From Bacteroidales bacterium (GTDB taxonomy: Bacteria > Bacteroidota > Bacteroidia > Bacteroidales > UBA932), in NCBI GenBank assembly GCA_017961015.1, contig JAGCYC010000022.1, positions 1-50,690 on the forward strand: DNA of 50,690 bases, read 5' to 3'. The stretch's first letter is position 1, and the number at the start of each line of letters is the position of its first letter. Position numbers and translations under genes: made by a program. Below are positions 45,719-50,690 of this stretch, in pieces. The notes under the pieces are model-generated. The model worked only from the letters and a program-made list of their open reading frames with translations. It had not been told where the DNA came from and did not search any database.

Positions 45719-46819
45719 CTAGAACAGACGCACGGCCACTGTGAATTTGAGAACGGGCCATACGGGGAGATTCTCCGCAAAGCCCATAATCTGACTGATT
45801 TTGCCTACGTTACCCTCTCCGATAACATCCTTGAGGGCATTCACATCGGTGGATTTGATCTGGACACGCTTTGCATCGCCGGTACCGAGGGCAAGATCTG
45901 AATAGTCCCAGCCATAGAGGCCGAAGCCGCCGGTGTAGATGGCGCCAAGGTCGAAGCAGAAGTTGACCCTCTTGTTGGGAAGGACGCGGCCCAGGCCGAT
46001 GCCAACGTAAGGACGCAGCCAGGGCATACTGCTTACGGGAGCGCCCATCTTGATATCCAGGGCCATAGTACCCTCGAGGTCCGTGGTGAGCAGCTCGGAA
46101 GGAGCACCCTCGCGGTCCAGGGTGATACCGGTCTTACCGCGGTCGTCGGGACCGAGGGGGAGGGGTTCGACAGTCTGCAGGTGAATGAGGCCTACCTCAG
46201 GCTGGAAAGCGAAATATGCGCCTGCAGTGATGCGGAAACCCGAAGATTTCGAAGGATACAGGTCCAGCATTATACGGGCGGCATCCAGGCCAAGGTTGGC
46301 CTGTCCGGCGATATCGGCATTGATGTCCCAGGGGTCGCCGTCGGCCTTGCTCATGTTGACATGTACGGCGGGGGAGACATACTTGATCAGGGAAGGGAAG
46401 CCCGAAGCATAACCGGCACGAAGCTGGATATGACGGCCGACGGGAAGGGCGATGTCGCCGCCGATTCCGTCAAGGCCTGCACTGATGCCGATTCCAAGGT
46501 GATTGAAAAGGTATCTGTCCTTGGAAGGCTTGTTGGTCTTGGCTTTCTTTTCCTTTTTCGAACTGACTGAGGGGGCGGGATCCTCTGCGACGGGAGCTTC
46601 CTCGACGGCAGGGGAGGCGGGCTCATCGGCCACTGCTTCCGGAGCGACCTCCACGGGAGCGGGTTCAGTAACTTCGGGGGCGACCTCGGGGGCCGCTACG
46701 ACAGTTTCCTGAACGGCTACGGAATCGGGGTTTGCGGGGGTAGCGGTGGTATCCACGGCCTGTGCAAAGACGGGGATGGCGATTAGGCTTGAAACAGCCA
46801 GAATGAGAATTTTTTTCAT
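45719..46819 (-). CDS. Outer-membrane beta-barrel protein with A/P/E/V-rich linker
   Basis: The 366-residue product has a signal peptide (KKILILAVSSLIAIPVFAQ), a 70-residue low-complexity acidic linker (about 24-85, repeated APEV/EVAPEA/EEAPVAE), a basic patch KKEKKAKTNK and then a barrel-like domain (LGIGISAGLDGIGGDIALPVG, LRAGYASGFP, GFRITAGAYFAF, LRPYVGIGLGRVLPN, FCFDLGAIYTGGFGLYGWDY) ending in the aromatic strand PVLKFTVAVRLF. Terminal Phe and glycine-aromatic strands support an outer-membrane barrel; the linker could span the periplasm or sit at the surface. Function unknown. Confidence 0.8.
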   Translation of the reverse strand: MKKILILAVSSLIAIPVFAQAVDTTATPANPDSVAVQETVVAAPEVAPEVTEPAPVEVAPEAVADEPASPAVEEAPVAEDPAPSVSSKKEKKAKTNKPSKDRYLFNHLGIGISAGLDGIGGDIALPVGRHIQLRAGYASGFPSLIKYVSPAVHVNMSKADGDPWDINADIAGQANLGLDAARIMLDLYPSKSSGFRITAGAYFAFQPEVGLIHLQTVEPLPLGPDDRGKTGITLDREGAPSELLTTDLEGTMALDIKMGAPVSSMPWLRPYVGIGLGRVLPNKRVNFCFDLGAIYTGGFGLYGWDYSDLALGTGDAKRVQIKSTDVNALKDVIGEGNVGKISQIMGFAENLPVWPVLKFTVAVRLF

Positions 46820-46864
46820 ACGCCTGAGTTAAGTTTTTACGCTTGCATCAATACATAATACGTA

Positions 46865-46872
46865 CAAATATA
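46865..46872 (-). promoter_or_regulatory. -7 box of the barrel-lipoprotein pair
   Basis: TATATTTG on the minus strand, 46 nt from the ATG at 46819; the start near 46858 gives a leader of about 38 nt. The -33 TTG is poor. Confidence 0.55.
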
Positions 46873-46913
46873 GTCATTCTTTCGTTTACTTGTCTCGCAA
46901 ATGCAAAAAAATC

Positions 46914-46944
46914 TTGCAAATCAACAATTTTTGTACTTTATTTG
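46914..46944 (+). promoter_or_regulatory. Candidate promoter of lplA
   Basis: TTG (46914-46916), 20-nt spacer and a one-mismatch -7 box TTTATTTG (46937-46944). Its start would fall at or next to the GTG start codon; an alternative one-mismatch box AATTTTTG (46926-46933) would give a leader of about 9 nt. Confidence 0.4.
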
Positions 46945-46948
46945 CCCC

Positions 46949-47935
46949 GTGAAATACCTCGAAAACGAGCATACCGATCCTCATCTGAATATGGCCCTGG
47001 ACGAGTATCTGCTGCAGGACTCAGGCTTTGACGAGCCCCTGTTCTGCCTGTGGCGTAACTCGCCGTCAGTGATTATCGGCCTGAACCAGAGCGCCTTTTC
47101 CGAAGTTAACCTTAAATACCTGAAAGACAACAATATAAAGCTTGCAAGGAGGGTGACCGGCGGGGGAGCGGTATATCACGATCTTCAGAATCTGAACTAT
47201 ACGATAAGCGGCCGCAGCCGCAATCTTGAAAGGGATTATCCGGACTATGTCCACGCCGTTGCCGATGCGCTCCGCCGTCTGGGAGTGCCGGCTCAGACCA
47301 ACGGACGCAATGACATCACCGTAGAAGGCCGGAAGTGTTCGGGGTATGCCAAAAGGGTGTACAAAGACCGCCTCCTGGTTCACGGAACATTAATGTTTAA
47401 TGTTGATATTCAAGTACTTACAAACGCGCTTGCGGTGCCTGGAAGCAAGGTCCAGTCAAGCGGAATCGAATCCGTAAAAAGCCGTGTGGCCAACCTTAAG
47501 GACTATTTTCCGGAATCTTTTACCGTCACGGACCTGAAGGCGCATCTGCAGGAGATACTCGCAGGCCGAGACGCTGCTGTAAGCCTGGACGCAGGAGCCT
47601 GGGACGGCATATTCCGGATGAAAGAAGAGAAATTCGGAACTGACGGCTGGATTTACGGGAAATCTCCGGCAACCGCAGTGACACGCACGAAAAAATTCGC
47701 CTGCGGCAGTATATCGGCAAATTTCGACATCGTCAAGGGGAAAATCCGGAATCTGAGCTTCGGAGGGGACTTCATCGGCAACGAGAATGCGGAATTTCTT
47801 GCCGATGCACTGGAGGGAGCAGGAATTTTGGATTCACAAGGAATTGCGGCGCGAATCAGCAAGGCCGGCGGTGCTGCAAAATTTTTCGACGGATTGGACG
47901 ACGAAAGCCTGGGGAAGTTCATTATCGGCCTGTAG
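46949..47935 (+). CDS. lplA: Lipoate-protein ligase A
   Basis: LplA activates free lipoate with ATP and attaches it to Lys of 2-oxoacid dehydrogenase and GcvH proteins. The product (328 residues from GTG) starts with HTDPHLNMALDEYLL, the typical family N-terminus, followed by FCLWRNSPSVIIGLNQ, RRVTGGGAVYHDLQNLNYT (lipoyl-AMP loop) and NDITVEGRKCSGYAKR with the conserved Lys. The C-terminal lipoate ligase C domain covers about residues 240-328. An in-frame ATG at 46901 adds 16 residues but falls upstream of or within the promoter-like elements, so I prefer GTG 46949; this is not certain. Confidence 0.9.
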   Translation: MKYLENEHTDPHLNMALDEYLLQDSGFDEPLFCLWRNSPSVIIGLNQSAFSEVNLKYLKDNNIKLARRVTGGGAVYHDLQNLNYTISGRSRNLERDYPDYVHAVADALRRLGVPAQTNGRNDITVEGRKCSGYAKRVYKDRLLVHGTLMFNVDIQVLTNALAVPGSKVQSSGIESVKSRVANLKDYFPESFTVTDLKAHLQEILAGRDAAVSLDAGAWDGIFRMKEEKFGTDGWIYGKSPATAVTRTKKFACGSISANFDIVKGKIRNLSFGGDFIGNENAEFLADALEGAGILDSQGIAARISKAGGAAKFFDGLDDESLGKFIIGL

Positions 47936-48025
47936 GGCCCCCTCTCCCCTTTTTTTGCGCTTTTGTTACACAATTTATATTATGTTAACCATTATATATA
48001 AAGCGCTCCCCCCTGAAAGAGATTT

Positions 48026-48937
48026 CTAAGAATTTGCTGAGCGGCTGCGGCTTACGAGGATTACACCGCCCACGACCAAGGCCGATGCAAGGATTTTCTG
48101 CCAGCTGAGGCTGTCCAGTCCCACCCAGATGCTCACTATTGTCGTTACGATGGGCTGCAGATAGGAATACATACTCACCAGAGTGGGCCTTATCCACTTC
48201 TGGCCGTAAGGAATGAGGAAATACGCCACAAATGTAGCGAAAAACACCAGATAGCCTATCTCCCAGCGCACTTGCACTGGAATCGAGGCGTAATCGGTGA
48301 TTATCAAGCCTTTAAGTGATATCGGAAGCGACAGCAGCAGCGAAAAGAGGAAACACCATTTCATAAACGTCACCACGCTGTATTTCGATATGAGCGGCCG
48401 GAAAAGCCCCAGATAAAGCGAGAAACTGAGGCTGTTTACCAGCAGCAGAAGCACTCCGGCCGGCGACGTAGTAGCCGCTCCCCCTTGGTGTATCGAATTG
48501 AAAATAAGGAAGATAATACCTGCAAAACTGAGTGCGACTCCCCCGGCTTTCTTCCCCGTTATGGGCTCTTTCAGGAAGATGAAGGCAAAGATCATCGTGA
48601 AGATGGGGCCCAAAGTACCTATTATGGCGGTATCGATTGCCGATGTCATCGTCATTGCTATCAGGAAGGTCATCTGCGGCACAAACAGCCCTACAAACGA
48701 CGCGGCTGCCATTTTAAGCAGGTCTCCCCTGTCTATCTTCTCCTTCGGGGAAAGTAGCGAGAGCAGCCAGAAAAGGGCGCTGGCTCCAAGGGCCCTGAAG
48801 GTGAACAGCACATAGGGCGATATACTCTCGGAATTGGCTATATCCTTGCAGAACACAAGGTTAAGGCCGAATATAGTATATGCGGCCGCCATAGCGAGAT
48901 GCCCTTTGAAAGACTCCTTATTTCTGCCCTTTTCCAA
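48026..48937 (-). CDS. EamA/DMT-superfamily transporter
   Basis: The 303-residue product has ten hydrophobic segments in two EamA repeats: GHLAMAAAYTIFGLNLVFCKD and FTFRALGASALFWLLSLLS in the first, IGTLGPIFTMIFAFIFLKEPITGKK (a PxxxxxxGxxxLxEP-like block) ending it, then SYLQPIVTTIVSIWVGLD in the second. It is an inner-membrane exporter or permease of metabolites; the substrate is not predictable. The start I use is TTG at 48937, about 12 nt after a TATCTTCG -7-like box (48956-48963); an ATG at 48892 would remove part of the first helix. The gap to lplA (47936-48025) holds only a weak GCGCTTT/AAAGCGC inverted repeat (47957-48006). Confidence 0.9.
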   Translation of the reverse strand: MEKGRNKESFKGHLAMAAAYTIFGLNLVFCKDIANSESISPYVLFTFRALGASALFWLLSLLSPKEKIDRGDLLKMAAASFVGLFVPQMTFLIAMTMTSAIDTAIIGTLGPIFTMIFAFIFLKEPITGKKAGGVALSFAGIIFLIFNSIHQGGAATTSPAGVLLLLVNSLSFSLYLGLFRPLISKYSVVTFMKWCFLFSLLLSLPISLKGLIITDYASIPVQVRWEIGYLVFFATFVAYFLIPYGQKWIRPTLVSMYSYLQPIVTTIVSIWVGLDSLSWQKILASALVVGGVILVSRSRSANS

Positions 48938-49053
48938 GCTTTTCGAAATTATTTGCGAAGATAGTAAAAACGGCGGTTTTTTTTGCTAACTTCGCGCAGA
49001 GTTTTGTTTCGGGACCCTGTCCCCTGCCGTCCACAGTAAGTTCACGCACAGCA

Positions 49054-50460
49054 ATGTCCAGAAAACGCATAGACCTAGTCCTTGAAGGAGTAAGCATCGA
49101 ATCCGTCGCAGCCGAGGGAAAAGCCCTCACCCACGTGGACGGGATGGTGGTATTCGTAGATTTCGCCGTTCCCGGCGACATCGTGGACATAAGGGTGTAC
49201 AAAAAGAAGAAGAACTATATGGAGGGGCGCATAGAACGCATAGTCAAACCCTCTCCCCAGCGTCTGGAACCCTTCTGTTCCCACTTCGGCATTTGCGGAG
49301 GTTGCAGGTGGCAGCCTCTCCCCTATTCGATGCAGCTTGAGGCAAAACGCCGCCAGGTAGAGGACCAGCTGGTCCGTATCGGCCATCTGGAGATTCCCGA
49401 AATCAAGCCCACGCTCCCTTCAGAGAAGACTCAGTTCTATCGTAACAAATTGGAATTCAGCGCTTCCGACAAGCGATGGATCCTTTCCGGCGAGGATCCG
49501 GAAACAATTCCCGCAGAGGACCGTCCCGGACTAGGTTTCCACGTGGGCAAGTTCTTCGACAAGGTGCTGGATATCAAGCACTGCTATCTTCAGGAGGAAC
49601 CTTCCAACGCCATCAGGCTCTTCGTAAAGCGCTACTGCATAGAGCACTCCCTGGAATTCTACAACATAAGGGAGAATCACGGTTTCTTCCGCAATATGTT
49701 CGTCAGGACCAGTTCCAAGGGAGAAGTGATGCTGATAATGTGTTTTGCCAGAGAGGACAAGACCGCCCGTGAAGGCCTTCTGGACGCCCTTTCCGAGGCA
49801 TTCCCCCAGATTGTGAGCCTCTGGTACGTTATCAACGAAAAGCTCAACGACAGCATAGCGGACCAGAATCCCGTCCTTTACAGGGGCGAAGACGCCATCT
49901 ACGAGCATATGGAGGATCTCCGTTTCAAGATCGGCCCCAAGTCCTTCTATCAGACCAATTCGGCCCAGGCAGAGCGCCTTTACACCGTGGCAAGGGACTT
50001 TGCCTCCCTCACCGGCGGCGAAACCGTCTATGACCTTTACACAGGCACCGGCACCATCGCCCAGTTCGTAAGCCGCAAGGCAGCGAAAGTAGTCGGTATA
50101 GAATACGTTCCCGAGGCAATAGAGGATGCTGTCTTCAACGCCCGGCAGAACGGGATCACCAACTGCCGCTTCTTCGCCGGTGATATGAAGGATGTACTGG
50201 ATTCAGACTTCATAGCCCGCGAGGGGCATCCGGACGTGATAATCCTGGATCCTCCCCGCGCCGGAATCCATCCTGACGTAGCCAGGGTGATACTGGAAGC
50301 CGCTCCGGAACGTATAGTCTATGTTTCCTGCAACCCGGCCTCCCAGGCCAGGGACCTTTCCATCCTTTGTAGGGACTACACCATAACCGACGTGCAGCCG
50401 GTGGACATGTTCCCCCACACCATGCACGTGGAAAACGTGGTCAGACTGGTCAGAAAATAA
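49054..50460 (+). CDS. rlmD: 23S rRNA (uracil-C5)-methyltransferase, RlmD/TrmA family
   Basis: This SAM-dependent enzyme methylates C5 of uridine, U1939 of 23S rRNA in E. coli RlmD; some Bacteroidota homologues may have other or multiple targets. The 468-residue product has an N-terminal TRAM domain (about 1-62), a [4Fe-4S] site with C75, C81, C84 (FCSHFGICGGCRWQ) and a fourth Cys in IKHCYLQ (about 177), the SAM motif I VYDLYTGTGTIAQF, IILDPPRAGIHPD, the catalytic Cys in YVSCNPASQARDL and the catalytic Glu in HVENVVRL. A TAACTTCG -7-like box (48987-48994) lies 60 nt upstream. Its stop overlaps the convergent partial gene by 11 nt. Confidence 0.94.
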   Translation: MSRKRIDLVLEGVSIESVAAEGKALTHVDGMVVFVDFAVPGDIVDIRVYKKKKNYMEGRIERIVKPSPQRLEPFCSHFGICGGCRWQPLPYSMQLEAKRRQVEDQLVRIGHLEIPEIKPTLPSEKTQFYRNKLEFSASDKRWILSGEDPETIPAEDRPGLGFHVGKFFDKVLDIKHCYLQEEPSNAIRLFVKRYCIEHSLEFYNIRENHGFFRNMFVRTSSKGEVMLIMCFAREDKTAREGLLDALSEAFPQIVSLWYVINEKLNDSIADQNPVLYRGEDAIYEHMEDLRFKIGPKSFYQTNSAQAERLYTVARDFASLTGGETVYDLYTGTGTIAQFVSRKAAKVVGIEYVPEAIEDAVFNARQNGITNCRFFAGDMKDVLDSDFIAREGHPDVIILDPPRAGIHPDVARVILEAAPERIVYVSCNPASQARDLSILCRDYTITDVQPVDMFPHTMHVENVVRLVRK

Positions 50461-50690
50461 ACAGCTTCTCCAGAACCTGCACCCGGCCGCCAGCGTACAG
50501 CAGTTTGGCGGTAAGGAGGTGTTCGCCGCTTGTTAAGACTATGCTCCCAGCCGATACCGACTCGCCGTCGTACTCCCATACCACGGCCTGGGGGGCGTCG
50601 TCGGAAACCGGCACTTCCAGAGACAGCGGAAAACTGCTGCCGGGGCCATACTCCCCTTCCGGCTCCGAAATGGAAACAAAGCCCATATCC
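50450..50690 (-). CDS. C-terminal part of an unknown protein, cut by window edge
   Basis: A leftward reading frame enters from the right edge and ends at TGA 50450-50452, giving the last 80 residues. The segment (FVSISEPEGEYGPGSSFPLSLEV, VVWEYDGESVSAGSIVLTSGEHLLTAKLLYAGG, VQVLEKLFIF) reads like an Ig/PKD-type beta-sandwich; the family is not recognisable from this piece. The first in-frame Met (50686) is probably internal. Its end overlaps rlmD by 11 nt. Confidence 0.7.
   Translation of the reverse strand, partial: DMGFVSISEPEGEYGPGSSFPLSLEVPVSDDAPQAVVWEYDGESVSAGSIVLTSGEHLLTAKLLYAGGRVQVLEKLFIF

Noticed and set aside
47957-48006. Terminator between lplA and the EamA gene
   Set aside because: The only inverted repeat (GCGCTTT/AAAGCGC) has a loop of about 36 nt and no suitable U-tract.

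Overview
The window is a gene-dense (about 95% coding) stretch of chromosome from a member of the Bacteroidota, most likely the order Bacteroidales. Evidence: promoters of the Bacteroidota type (TAnnTTTG at -7, TTG about 19-21 nt upstream), an A/K/P-rich insertion in Rho, a TamL-type lipoprotein BamA homologue, an LptD_2-type LptD, FimA/FimB (Mfa1/Mfa2) fimbrial proteins, many Cys-lipobox lipoproteins, a plant/Bacteroidetes-type IspG sequence and the order rsfS-ftsH-cdsA-psd. Base composition is GC-rich for the order. I cannot name the genus. No rRNA, tRNA, CRISPR, insertion sequence or prophage is visible.

Left part (1-17570): an AT-rich, truncated AAA_14-type ATPase with its own promoter and upstream direct repeats; an mnmE/rho unit (transcribed leftwards) with a strong promoter and leader hairpin; lptD, divergent from an N-acetylmuramoyl-L-alanine amidase with a repetitive linker; dnaA behind a 290-bp AT-rich leader; pepD-rpe leftwards, divergent from histidine ammonia-lyase; then the compact rsfS-ftsH-cdsA-psd operon, whose last two genes act in phospholipid synthesis.

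Middle (17567-33670): a roughly 9-kb leftward operon ligA-yihY-rel-(Ig-like lipoprotein)-(outer-membrane barrel)-ispG with 3-14 nt junctions, divergent from a five-gene rightward fimbrial operon: DUF3575 protein, OmpA/TPR lipoprotein, fimbrillin, FimB/Mfa2 anchor and a DUF4906-like tip protein. Each has a signal peptide and the last four are lipoproteins.

Right part (33735-50690): a PPi-type phosphofructokinase followed by a CotH-kinase lipoprotein and a cytoplasmic GH13 enzyme; an arginine decarboxylase-trmH pair divergent from tamL; a GNAT-rarA pair; a barrel-lipoprotein pair of unknown function ending in a strong terminator; lplA, an EamA transporter, rlmD and the 3' part of an unknown protein.

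The observations I find most unusual are a heptamer, GGCCGAT/ATCGGCC, present about 80 times in both orientations (about 8 expected), which also appears to drive codon choice; an IspG that keeps Bacteroidetes-type flanks but has lost most of the large central insertion; a bulged hairpin in the rho leader sharing a decamer with repeats upstream of the left-edge ATPase; and the pfp-cotH-GH13 arrangement. None amounts to a proven new system.
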